From NCBI GenBank assembly GCA_001247695.2, contig LGRX02009718.1, positions 1 to 20,122 on the forward strand: a DNA stretch of 20,122 bases. Direction: 5' to 3'. Position numbers and translations under genes: made by a program. Shown here piece after piece: positions 8,814 to 18,900 of this stretch. The notes below the pieces were generated by a model, which was given only the letters and a program-made list of their open reading frames with translations, was not told the origin of the DNA and did no database searches. The number at the start of each line of letters is the position of its first letter. The stretch's first letter is position 1. This DNA is from Cymbomonas tetramitiformis (taxonomy: Eukaryota > Chlorophyta > Pyramimonadophyceae > Pyramimonadales > Pyramimonadaceae).

Positions 8814-9848
8814 ATGGCATCGTTGTTGTCTCGTTTCAGTGTATCGGCTTTCGTCCATGGCGTTACCTTGTTGACGTGCCTTGTTTTTTCTCTCGTCCAA
8901 GTGCAAGGTGCAGAGGCTGATAAGTCCCTTACGGCAGCTCAACCGAGCATAGTTAACTCGAGTAGTAATAGTAAGACAGTCCTAGTTGTATACTCATATT
9001 TCGAGTACAAGAGGACAAGCGGTTACAATGCAAGAGACGACAATTTACTTTACAATTCAAAAGGAAATTTGGAATATTTTCTAAGGCATGCGGTAACCGA
9101 AGACAAAAGTGTGACGTATGCGTTCATTGTGAACGGCTTTTACCGTACGGTGGCCTTCCCGAATCAGTCAAACGTGATGGTGTACGAGCGGGAGAACTCT
9201 GGATATGAGTTTGGGGCGTACTCGAATTTCATAGAAAAACACCTGCTGTTTGTGCAAAGTTTTTCCGCTTACATATTTATTCAATGCAGCCTCCGTGGAC
9301 CATTCTTACCGAATTACGAGACGAGGCACTGGACTTCACTGTGGGTCAACCAGCTCAGCGACACAGTCAAGTTGGTCGGAGGTCCCCTTTATTGCCGCTG
9401 CAAACCTTTCATGCAGGAACGTAGTACGACTGCATCTCCATGGGCCTATGCCAGCCAAAAACTACACCTCCACGGGCCTATCCTTGCGACAGATCAAGTT
9501 GGGCTAGAGCTCCTGAGACCGCTGTGGAGGACAGCAGTGGGAGGAGATAAAGAGCTTGCAATAGAGGTAGAGATCGAGTCCACCGGCAAAATTCTTCGTC
9601 GTGGTTGGAACATTAGGTCGCAACTCTTGCTTTGGAAAGGCGTGGATTTTCAGAATACGAGTCAAGTTGCAAGGAAATGCCGATACTTGCGAGACAACAG
9701 TAGAAAATATTCCGGAGAACTCGGATATCCAGGCAAGTATATGGGTCTCACTGTGGAGCCTTTGGAGATGATGTTTATTAAAACAAACAGAGGCCTTCAG
9801 CCGAGAAAACTTGCACTGTACACAAATTGGACGGATTGGGAATTGTGA
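8814..9848 (+). CDS. Secreted RgpF-like / glycosyltransferase-like protein, 344 aa
   Basis: Single-exon gene. ATG 8814 has a good Kozak context (gcaATGg), and an in-frame TGA lies two codons upstream, fixing the start. Residues about 7-33 are a hydrophobic signal peptide ending near VQGAEA, so the protein enters the secretory pathway. Motifs in order: VLVVYSYFEY (56-65), a beta-strand start; TYAFIVNG (101-108); NSGYEFGAY (128-136), matching the N-x-G-[YF]-[DE]-F-G-A signature of RgpF-like families; YIFIQCSLRGPFLP (153-166); HWTSLWV and VKLVGG (172-190); ILATDQVGLELL (223-234); ESTGKILRRGWNI (255-267); and YMGLTVEPLEMMFIK (309-323). This order fits a widespread, poorly characterised eukaryotic family suspected of glycosyl transfer. 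There are four N-glycosylation sequons. Catalytic activity is inference; that the gene is real is near certain. Confidence 0.85.
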   Translation: MASLLSRFSVSAFVHGVTLLTCLVFSLVQVQGAEADKSLTAAQPSIVNSSSNSKTVLVVYSYFEYKRTSGYNARDDNLLYNSKGNLEYFLRHAVTEDKSVTYAFIVNGFYRTVAFPNQSNVMVYERENSGYEFGAYSNFIEKHLLFVQSFSAYIFIQCSLRGPFLPNYETRHWTSLWVNQLSDTVKLVGGPLYCRCKPFMQERSTTASPWAYASQKLHLHGPILATDQVGLELLRPLWRTAVGGDKELAIEVEIESTGKILRRGWNIRSQLLLWKGVDFQNTSQVARKCRYLRDNSRKYSGELGYPGKYMGLTVEPLEMMFIKTNRGLQPRKLALYTNWTDWEL

Positions 9849-10108
9849 GGAGCAAGCACCGATCAGCACACGAAAACATACCTGCCACTCTCAAACATAC
9901 ACTGTCAAGATGAACGCTAACCAAAATCGGTGTGTCTTCACTTTCTTAAGTATACAGAGGTGTTGATTTTATCTCTTGCGGAGAATGCAGACCGTGAGCT
10001 CCATCACTATTTAGTGGAATCTTGATGTCTCCGCAGTCGATATTCGATATTGAAACAATCGAAAACTGCAAACCTCCTACTGCTGAGCAACGATGAAGAT
10101 TCTTTCTA

Positions 10109-10114
10109 AATAAA
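10109..10114 (+). terminator. Possible poly(A) signal AATAAA
   Basis: aataaa lies 261 bp after the stop of the secreted-protein gene and is the first such hexamer downstream. It is assigned by position only. Confidence 0.4.
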
Positions 10115-10132
10115 TTGGCAGCGCAATTTATA

Positions 10133-10495
10133 ATGTATTCGACCTACGAACGTTCTACTTACTTGTTTGGAATTTCCGCCATAGTCGCTAGCCAGAATGT
10201 TGAAAGTCCACATTTTCCCATTATTTTCAGCGGGGCTCGGGATTTAATGCATGTATATCTACAGCACGTATACCATTTATGTGTTCGTGTACTATCGTAT
10301 GCCCTTAATTCAATTGGGTTTGCCGCTATATTGGGTTTATTCACACTTCGTCATGCAAAAGCAGCGAAACCGCCAAACCCTTCTCGATATGTCGTGATGT
10401 GCGATATGGCAATGGAAGTGTTTGAGAATGAGTTCCTCAAGGGAGATGATAATATTATTACGCTGATAAAGGACCAATTTCTGAGAACGCCGTAA
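10133..10495 (+). CDS. Doubtful small ORF, 120 aa from its first ATG
   Basis: An open frame from ATG 10133 to the stop at 10493-10495 has no recognised domain. The middle is mildly hydrophobic (YALNSIGFAAILGLF) and the end is charged (MEVFENEFLKGDDN). An AATAAA at 10519-10524 follows closely, which mildly favours a transcribed 3' end. It could be the last exon of something unseen, or chance. No start context or splice site supports it strongly. Confidence 0.25.
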   Translation: MYSTYERSTYLFGISAIVASQNVESPHFPIIFSGARDLMHVYLQHVYHLCVRVLSYALNSIGFAAILGLFTLRHAKAAKPPNPSRYVVMCDMAMEVFENEFLKGDDNIITLIKDQFLRTP

Positions 10496-10518
10496 TTCTA
10501 CTGAGCAGGCTAACGTTA

Positions 10519-10524
10519 AATAAA
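10519..10524 (+). terminator. Possible poly(A) signal AATAAA
   Basis: Within gttaaataaagag, 24 bp after the stop of the doubtful ORF at 10133-10495. Confidence 0.3.
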
Positions 10525-10876
10525 GAGAAGGGGGGTGCTCTCTATGTCATAGTGCGCCCCGAATGGCTCATCTACTCTCCAAAACCTTCGTCCAGATCTC
10601 GGTGTGGATTCCTGTGCAATTATGTCGCTTCTGTATATCTTCGGAGTTCGGTAGGACCTTCATGAACCATCTAGCTATCGGTTTCTGGGTGCCAGACCAG
10701 TCGAAAGCAAGTTTCCCTTGTCGCACTATCAATAGCTATAATAACCACATCCGAGTAGTCATCTTTGTAGTTTGCAACACCCTCCCCATGGGCGGCACGT
10801 ACGGCTCGTAATCTGTCCAGTAGCCGTGTGGCATGAACGGAAAAGTATTTATATGAGGGAATCTGATGACCAACTT

Positions 10877-10907
10877 ATATGACTACATCCATGACTCAGA
10901 TATGATG
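10877..10907 (+). repeat. Inverted repeat arm 1 (YDYIHDSDMM coding motif)
   Basis: On the plus strand it reads YDYIHDSDMM. It is the reverse complement of 11249-11279 with 29 of 31 matches, 341 bp apart. It lies antisense inside the decayed gene and covers that gene's TAG at 10883. Confidence 0.8.
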
Positions 10908-11248
10908 CCGTTATAGTGGTGAGGTGATAATGGGCGTCTCAGGGCATTTTTCATGGTATCCACGAGTTCCAATCGATAATACATGTTTAAATAAGTCCCT
11001 TTGCATTTGCAATCACATTTTCCGCCATCCGTTGGATCACTGGGGCCCCAAAACAACGAAAAAATGCCGTTTTTCATGATATTTCCATTTTTTGTGATTT
11101 TGGATATGACGAAAATATAAGTTCTCAGGTCATATTGGGCTTCTGCATGTGACTTTGTAGTTTCCAAGACCTAATGTAATATGATAGCCGTGGTCCCACC
11201 CAAAAACCGCGCGATATGCGAAAGTTGAAAATTGGCCGTTATCACTCT

Positions 11249-11279
11249 CATCATATCTGAGTCGTGGATGCAGTCATAT
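11249..11279 (-). repeat. Inverted repeat arm 2 (YDCIHDSDMM coding motif)
   Basis: Reads YDCIHDSDMM in the main frame of the decayed gene on the minus strand; partner of 10877-10907. Confidence 0.8.
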
Positions 11280-11661
11280 CCTTTAGCAAACCATTTTCTT
11301 GATTTCTCGGCGATAGTCGGAGGATCCAGATAGACTCCTGTATACCCAGGTGCGGTTTTCGCTGCTCAGAGGCCGAGTTCTGGAGTAGTCATTACCGCTG
11401 AAACAATGTCCTTCTTACCATCGAACGGTGGGTTGCCGTAGATGTTCCTGCCCTTACACGTCAAAGAGTCGACACAGGAATCCAGCAAAGCGAGACCGCC
11501 AAAGCCTATTATTCTGCGTCGCTGCAAATGGGGCGCAATGCCACCTTCATTTGTTCGGTGCTGGAGATATATCTACTCGAATATATTCTGTTGGTGTGTG
11601 AGTTCAACCGGTTACAGAAAAGTTCACATCCCTTTTTATCCCATTCTCTGATCTCTGTCAT

Positions 11662-12956
11662 TAAGATAATAATATCAAGAAATTCTTTCTGATGGCGTAG
11701 CAGTTTTATTTAGGGTCACAAGATTCATTCTTACATGACTTTAGAGCTGCATGAGTATCGTATGCTCCGCTTCAGCATAACGAGAGCTTTTTGCGTTATT
11801 TACACTCACGTTCTCGTCCTGAGTGCGACCGTAACGAATTTATGTTATTAGGAGCACGACGGAATTCAACACAAATTATTTTCCCCGATTGGGTTCGGAA
11901 AATGTGCAAACATTATCGATGTTGTGATGGCGAAAGCAACCCAACATACACGCATCTTGCCACTCCCCAGTGCAATGCTTCAATTCAGTCTGAACATGAG
12001 TCGTAATTCAGCATATATGAAAGGCAGCTAAGGTATACGAACTGGATGAATGCAGCCTGTATTATAAAGCTGAATGCCCGAATTCGGCTTACTATATCGA
12101 TCCCGATTCAGTTTGCTACATACGAGCGTTTCGCTTTGTTTCCCTGTTTTTACACATCAATGTGCAGCTTTTGGAGTTACCGTATTCACTTTCACCGTAG
12201 TCCGTGGTGTGACGACACTAAAGTCTAAATTTTACTCCTTCACCATACATCACGAGATACGTGGCGCATCTCCGTCCCTCGAGGCCTAAGACATGCCATA
12301 GTTTCATGATATCATTCACAACTTTGCATGCTTCGTCGTCACACCATTAATTAACAATTGCAACCTCAACCCCGAGTGCCCATTGACTTTGTGTTCAACC
12401 TGTGCATTCTTGTAAAAAAATAAATTTGAGAACAATATACATCGATGACTAGTACACTACCAAATTTAATGTTGAGGCACTCATGCGCCACCAATTATTA
12501 ATGTCAAGGTGCAGATTGTAAGCGCAAGATTGGTCGATTCCAGGATTGACGTTCCCACTTGCATTTTGTAAGCAAACGCGAGCATCCCTCATCAACAACA
12601 CGAATGTATTACAACAACCACAAAAAGTGTTTTCATTGATTGCTGTATCCAACTTGCATCGTCAACTGCGCCCCCAGAAACCACATGAGTCGAGTGCATT
12701 TATGAGGGACGAGCAACCGAAGCAACTTGCATGCAGCATTGCATGTGCACACCAACAGGCAACCGTATTTTGGCATACAAACATGTGCAGGGCTTGCTTT
12801 CACAGTACCAATGCCATTATTCTCCACCATCAACTTTAAAACTTCCAGCACCCACAACCCATGGGTATGCAATAGCATCATTCACTTTAAAACAGAGCCC
12901 TTGAAATCATCCTATTTGATGGGATAAAATGTGTTGCGTGATGGCCATTACCAATT
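11662..12956. other. Region without a supportable gene
   Basis: Several 60-97 codon frames occur on both strands without recognisable domains. No organised repeat was found. A cttgtaaaaaaataaatttgag stretch near 12410-12430 could be a poly(A)-type signal, but no gene clearly ends there. The 3' UTR of the minus-strand gene at 12957-19770 presumably lies in the right part. Confidence 0.5.
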
Positions 12957-12995
12957 TTATCCCTTCTTCTTTTCATCCTTCGAGTCCTTGGAATC
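12957..12995 (-). CDS. Exon 12: last 12 residues and stop
   Basis: Acceptor TAGCAG|GAT, then DSKDSKDEKKKG and TAA. The Lys/Asp/Ser composition continues exon 11's tail in the same phase, which supports the junction although the exon is short. Confidence 0.6.
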   Translation of the reverse strand, partial: DSKDSKDEKKKG

Positions 12996-15900
12996 CTGCT
13001 AGCAGCGTGGTCATACGTCTCTCACTGATGCAGGAGCACACCAAGGCCAGGCAGGGTGCTTTCTGGCAATGCGCGCAGGAGCGGCGCCCCATAGCACGGC
13101 ATGAAGTGCGGAGGCCCCATGCACAAGAACCGGTGTCTTGCAAATTCTTCCAAGGAATGATACATGATGGTACCATGGAGGAGAAATACCTCCGCACGGC
13201 AAAAACATGGCGCAAACAAGTGACATAAAGGAGAGCTGCTCCCCAGGGCAAGGCAGGATGTGCACCAACGCCATGCACTAGAAATGGGCCTCCAAGGCAC
13301 GGCAGTTGTACGGGAATTTGTTGAGAAGCACATGCCCTCCAAGGCGAGGCAGGATGCGCACAAGCGCCCCAGGACATGCAATGGCTGCATCGCCCTCCGC
13401 ACCAAGTTTGGCTCCACATTGTTTTGTGGAACTTGCAACAAACGGCGATGGGGCAAACCTACCTTGTCCTTCTTCTTATCCTTCTTGTCATCTTTCTTAT
13501 CATCCTTCTTATCTTTCTTTGTAGTTGCGGTGGGGGGGGGGTCATCCCACGGCATCCTCTTTGTGCGACCAGTCTTTTTGAACCGCCCATAGCAGAATCC
13601 CCGGCCTCCCTCAAATTGATGGCACTTCGCCTCCTTCACCCAACCCTCTTTCTGGGCTTGTGCCCATACCTGCACCACCTTCAATCCCCATCCATCACAC
13701 ATATCACCAGGTTTATAGAACATTAGAATAGAACACTCGACCAAGCACCCACCAACAGACGCCCCAAGGAGCCTTCTGGAGGGATCACGGGGGGGCGCGT
13801 GTGTTCAATGAAGGCACTCACTGTGGCGGTGCTCATGGCGGCCCCAGGAGCTGCGCCAGGTATGGCAGCAGCGCCGGAGCCGGCGCCGTCAACGATCACG
13901 AGGGTGCTCTCATTGGCCATCTTGAACAAGCTCCTGTGCAGCCATGCTTGAAACCGCTCAGAGATAACGCGAGACGATTCCGTAAGAAGAGCGCACTCCA
14001 ATGACCGCTGTCAGGCATGCGCATGCGCGTCTCACAGCATCTGGGCGGAATACTGCGTCTGCTCTACTCGTGGCCAGAAACCACCGGGCTCTGCGCGCGG
14101 CATCTCAGTGACGCACTTGAGGTCGCCAAGAGGGTCGGCTCCCATCCGGCTTCCGTCCACGTGGATCAAGTCGCACTTCAGCTTGGGCTCCCTGGTGCTG
14201 AACTCCGGCACGGTCTTCGACACATCCCCCCAGTGAAGCTGTTGTTTCCCCCAGCTCTCCCGCGAAGGTCAGTCACGGCAACCTCAGACATGTTCGCTCA
14301 GCCTCGGGTAGAGCGGCTCGGCCATGGGGCGCCCGTGCACACACAGGCTGAACAGCTCAAACAAGCTGGCTGCAGGTCCATCATGCAGGCCCTTCCCACG
14401 CCTACCAGCGGGACACTGTCGCGCTAGCAGGAAAGCGAGAAATCGTGGCACAGTGCTAAGCGCGCACGGTCAACTCATGAAGGTGGGGCGGTTGTGAGCA
14501 TGATCTTGAACAGGCTCCGTATCCACGTTAGCACTATCTGCCCGCCTGGCACGTCTCTCGTCGCAAGCTGAGTGAAGCTTTGGGGTGGACGTAGCGAAGG
14601 CTAACTGGCGCGGGCAGATGGCATCGAGGCCACAAGGTATGGCGGCGCAGGGACATCTGCGCAGCACGTGCACCTTCATGAACTTAGTGGCGGCGCTGCT
14701 AGGCTCCCCGTTGAGGTAGTTGGCCAGCTTGTTCACCATGTTGGCATTCTTCTCTGGGTACTGTAGCCACATCACCGTTCCACGTCCTTCAGGCCTGCCT
14801 CCGGCGGACTTTGCACCAGGTGTAGCCACATCACTGTTCCACGTCCTTCAGGCCTGCCTCCGGCAGACCTTGCACCAGGTGTAGCCACATCACCGTTCCA
14901 CGTCCTTCAGGCCTGCCTCCGGGCAGCTGCACCAGGCCCTACTGTACATCACCGTTCCCGTCCTTCAGGACTGCCTCGGCGGACCTTGCACCAGGTGTAG
15001 CCACATCACCGTTCCACGTCCTTCAGGCCTGCCTCGGTTGCTTACCACCAGGCCTACCAGCCACATCACCGTTCCACGTCCTTCAGGCCTGCCTCGGTAG
15101 GTTCTTTGCACCAGGTGTAGCCACATCACCGTTCCACGTCCTTCAGGCCTGCCTCCGGCGGACCTTGCACCAGGCCTACTGTAGCCACATCACCGTTCCT
15201 CCTTCAGGCCTGCCTCCGGCGGACCTTGTGTAGCCACATCCCGTTCACGTCCTTCAGGCCTGCCTCCGCACCAGGCCTACTGTAGCCACATCACCGTTCC
15301 ACGTCCTTCAGGCCTGCCTCCGGCAGACCTTGCACCAGGCCTATGCACCAAACAGTGCGCGGTGTCGGCAGCGGGGCCCCGGCATGGCCCCCGAAGGTGC
15401 AGGCTAGCGAAGGTGCCAAGGCCAAATCACTTCAGAGGCCAGAACGAGGCACACTAGACACCCGTGGTTGTGCCAAAATCATCGACGTCCAGGAATCACG
15501 CCTGAGGATATCAGGCACCGAAGTGGAGAAGGGTGCAGGGAACAGTGGAGAGTCGGTACCTTGTCCCCGGTGACGGTGGAGTTGCCGGCATCGAAGCCGA
15601 TGTACGTGGCGCCGGCTGCGGAGTGCAGGAGCCAGTTCACGGCGGAGTGGCCCGCGTTGAAGCCGGTCTCGCACACAGTCTTCGCCTTGCGCTTCGTCGC
15701 CAGCTCGCTGGCCTCATTTCCAGACCCCAAATTTCGACCCCATCACACCTCGGCTACAGCGCACTCGACCCGCCAAGATGTTACAGCTGGCCGCCGAGAT
15801 ACCGCAGCGACGCATCGGCGTGTGCTAACAGCCACCGCCGTCACGTCATGCTCTGATCCGTTGCACACCTCGAGGATACCTTCTCATCAAACTGAGCCCG

Positions 15901-18900
15901 AGTCGGCGATACAAGCGCTGGGGCTGAGCAGGGGCTGAGGGGAGCTTTCATGTCAGTTCACCAAAGCGAAGGGTATTGGCTCCGGCGTTACAGAAATGGG
16001 AGGTGGGTTTCAACCTGTAGAGCTTAGTTTGGTCCGGGACTTCTCCGGAATGACTGTGCACGATTCCCTTGCCGTAGGTCTGAGCATGGGCTGCGCGCAA
16101 CAAGCCCCCGCCAGGGTGTTACATCGACCAGTGGCAACCTTTCAGAACTGGACAGAGCGGCATCTGATGCACTTGTGTGGCTTGTGTGGCTGCACCGAGC
16201 GACAGCCGGAATGCATTTACGGCATCTCAGCGCGCGGGGCGGCGGCCTCAGGAAGTCACGCCTTGCTCCCGGGATGCCCCCCACAGCGCCATTCTCGTGC
16301 GGCAGCACCTGTGAGGAGGGGATAGATTTGCTTCAAGGCTGCCTCGGGGGTAACCGCCTCCTTCTTCATCTCCAGGATTGCTGCTTCCGCCTTGTGCACC
16401 TGATCGGAACGGAGCATAGAGATCTTGCTCTTGGGCACCGTGACTTCCTTGCCCTTCTTGCCCTTCTTGCCCTTCTTACCACCCGGCGCCGCTTCGCTCG
16501 CCACAGGCTCTGCATGCATCACCTCCTCCAACTCGCCCTGATTATTGGGCTTCTAGAGCAAAAACTCAAAGCTCGCCCTGAGGGCACTCGTAGGCCGTCG
16601 TTTGTATCTCAGTGGTCGCATGTAGCCGATGGAGAGCGATGCCACGTGGCGCCTACATGGCAATTGGCATTCGACATGATCAGTGCAATGAGGTGCATGG
16701 CGCACTACGCGGATGAAATGCACTGGCGCCAGCTGCTGCCAGTGAGTATCAATGATGCATCGCAGTGTGCAGGTGAGGAGCTCTGTCACATGCCGCGGCT
16801 ATGCCACATGCCGTCAAGACATCCCGACAGGGTCAGTAGCAATGCGCGCGTTGCATGTCTCGCTGATGACTTGACTATGTCACATGCTGTGGGCAAACAA
16901 CATTCGACGGGGACTGGAGCAAGGCTCGCGTCGCATGTCTCGCTGATGACTTGACTATCAGGTCATTCATTGCCCGGTCCAGATGACACACGTCCCTGCA
17001 GCCCTCAAGCTGCTGGTGCAGATGCATATGGGAGGCGCGGGGCAGACCTGGCTCGGCCACGCGCCGCACTCCAACAGGCACTGCCTCCGACTCCACCTCC
17101 TCTACCTTTGTGCTCCATTGATCGAGTGCCACCTCGCCCTGCATGTCCCCGAGGGTGACTGGCGGGGAGCCCACTTCAACAGTCTTCTCTCCACTCTCCT
17201 CGTCACCCTCATCGAGCGCCTTCTCCTCTGGCGACACGTCCTCCGCCTGCACCTCTTCCGCCCCAATTACTTCTCCTCCAACCTTCACCTCCACTTCATT
17301 CGCAAAAGCAAGGTGCACCAGACGAGGTGGTGCGCCAAGCTCCTGCCTCTCCAATACAAAGGGCAGGATTGGGGCATCAGCGTCCAAAGTGCGCGGTGAA
17401 CAAATCGGATGAAATACACTTCCCTGTTCCCAGTTCCGCCACTCGTGCATCGATGACGCCACTCGTGCATCGATGACGCCACTCGTGCATCGATGACGCC
17501 ACTCGTGCATCGATGACGCCACTCGTGCATCGATGACGCCACTCGTGCATTGATGACGCCACTCTGCATCGATGACGCCACTCGTGCATCGATGACGCCA
17601 CTCGTGTATTGATGACGCCACTCGTGCATCGATGACGCCGTTCGTGCATCGATGACGCCGTTCGTGCATCGATGACGCCACTCGTGCATCGATGACGCCA
17701 CTCTGCATTGATGACGCCACTCGTGCATCGATGACGCCACTCGTGTATTGATGACGCCACTCGTGCATCGATGACGCCGTTCGTGCATCGATGACGCCAC
17801 TCGTGCATTGATGACGCCACTCGTGCATCGATGACGCCATTCGTGCATCGATGACGCCATTCGTGCATCAATGACGCCACTCGTGCATCGATGACGCCGT
17901 TCGTGCATCGATGACGCCGTTCGTGCATCGATGACGCCACTCGTGCATTGATGACGCCGCTTTTCGCCACACCGCACTGCCTGACACTTACCGCGGAAGT
18001 TGGAAGTTGGGACAACACAAGGGACGCTCCCGGCGATGCGCGCAACACCGCTCATGTAAAGCAGCGCAGCAGCCGAGGGAGAGCGGATGGCCTCAGGGCG
18101 CACCCCGGCGGCGCCGTCTTCAAAGCCGACCCCCTCGGGAGGCGTGGACTCAAGCTCCACCGCAGTTGAGATGCCCCCTGTCTCGGACGCAAACTTGGCC
18201 TCCGTGCTGCCCTGCTCGAAGCCTGGCACCACCGGGCCGGGCACTGCCTCCTCCTCCTGCGCGCACCAATCACGAGCATCCTCAAAGACCGTCCAAGCAC
18301 AAACCACGCAACCCCTCCTAGGGGCTCCATCCCCCACCGGGAAGCCCTTCACAGCACAGACCACGCAACCCCTCCTAGGGGCTCCATCCCCCACCGGGAA
18401 GCCCTTCACAGCACAGACCACGCAACCCCTTCTAGGGGCCCATCTACTGGAAGCCCTTCACAGCACAGACCACGCAACCCCTCCTAGGGGCTCCATCCCC
18501 ACCGGGCCGCCTCACAGCACAGACCACGCACCTCCTAGGGGCTCCATCCCCCACCGGGAAGCCCTTCACAGCACAGACCACGCAACCACAGCACAGACCA
18601 CGCAACCCCTCCTAGGGGTACCATCCCCCACCGGGAAGCCCTTCACAGCACAGACCACGCAACCCCTCCTAGGGGCTCCATCCGTCTGGAGTCCATTCAC
18701 AGCTCAAAGAAAGAGAGCAACACAGCAGATGCTTAGAGAGGGGGTTTCAGTGCGCAGGCTCCCACCTCGTGCACCTGCACAGACATGCCCTCGGGCGCCC
18801 CGATGGACACCGCAGTCTCCTGTGACATCTCCGTGTCTGCCGGGGCCTCGTCAATCGACGCAATAACCTCTGGCTGCACAGTGCCGACCTGCGCGTGCCC

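Larger units (their letters stand above)
10568..11661 (-). pseudogene. Decayed gene with NPPF motif (adenine-methyltransferase / retroelement-like)
   Basis: One minus-strand frame runs from about 11572 to a final TGA at 10568-10570 with in-frame stops at 11366-11368 (TGA), 11171-11173, 10883-10885 and 10736-10738 (all TAG); another TAG sits at 11573-11575. Upstream, from ATG 11661, a second frame encodes CELFCNRLNSHTNRIYSSRY before stopping at 11509. The main frame holds GRNIYGNPPFDGKKDIVSAV, then TGVYLDPPTIAEKSRKWF and KGYDCIHDSDMM. The order [DE]LF..N...Y.SR, NPPF, then a hydrophobic strand and W resembles Dam/N6-adenine-methyltransferase-like or RNase H-adjacent domains found in some retroelements; this is inference. 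The last segment includes DWSGTQKPIARWFMKVLPNS. Around 10790-10690 another frame is also protein-like (DDYSDVVIIAIDSATRETCF), suggesting a frameshift. Premature stops are more likely than TAG recoding. Confidence 0.45.

Noticed and set aside
11221..11420. HpcH/HpaI aldolase reading of the decayed gene
   Set aside because: The TGVYLDPP...GYDCIHDSDMM stretch loosely resembles the C-terminus of that family, but the preceding NPPF motif and the missing middle of the fold do not fit.
12449..12927. Overlapping ORFs of 66-97 codons on both strands
   Set aside because: No domain, no start context and no splice sites that extend them into a longer product.
13372..13450. Zinc-ribbon-like pattern CNGC...CGTC on the plus strand
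   Set aside because: Striking CX2C-X12-CX2C spacing, but it lies inside intron 11 of the minus-strand gene. The plus frame then runs into the antisense of the Lys/Asp codons. Probably chance.
14284..14409. Possible extra minus-strand exon (GLHDGPAASLFELFSLC)
   Set aside because: Protein-like, but exons 8 and 9 join directly in phase 0 and give the expected FMK-LHWGDVSKTVP order. It could only be an alternative exon.
17440..17960. CRISPR array
   Set aside because: Units are head to tail with no unique spacers and the setting is eukaryotic.
17285..18421. 378-codon minus ORF (and overlapping 321- and 223-codon frames) taken as separate genes
   Set aside because: Most of their length is the 20-bp array, which is open in all three registers. 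The non-repeat ends are exons 3 and 4 of the larger gene.
18087..18866. 259-codon plus ORF with TAQTTQPLLGAPSPTGKPF repeats
   Set aside because: It is the antisense reading of the intron 2 minisatellite plus exons 2 and 3.
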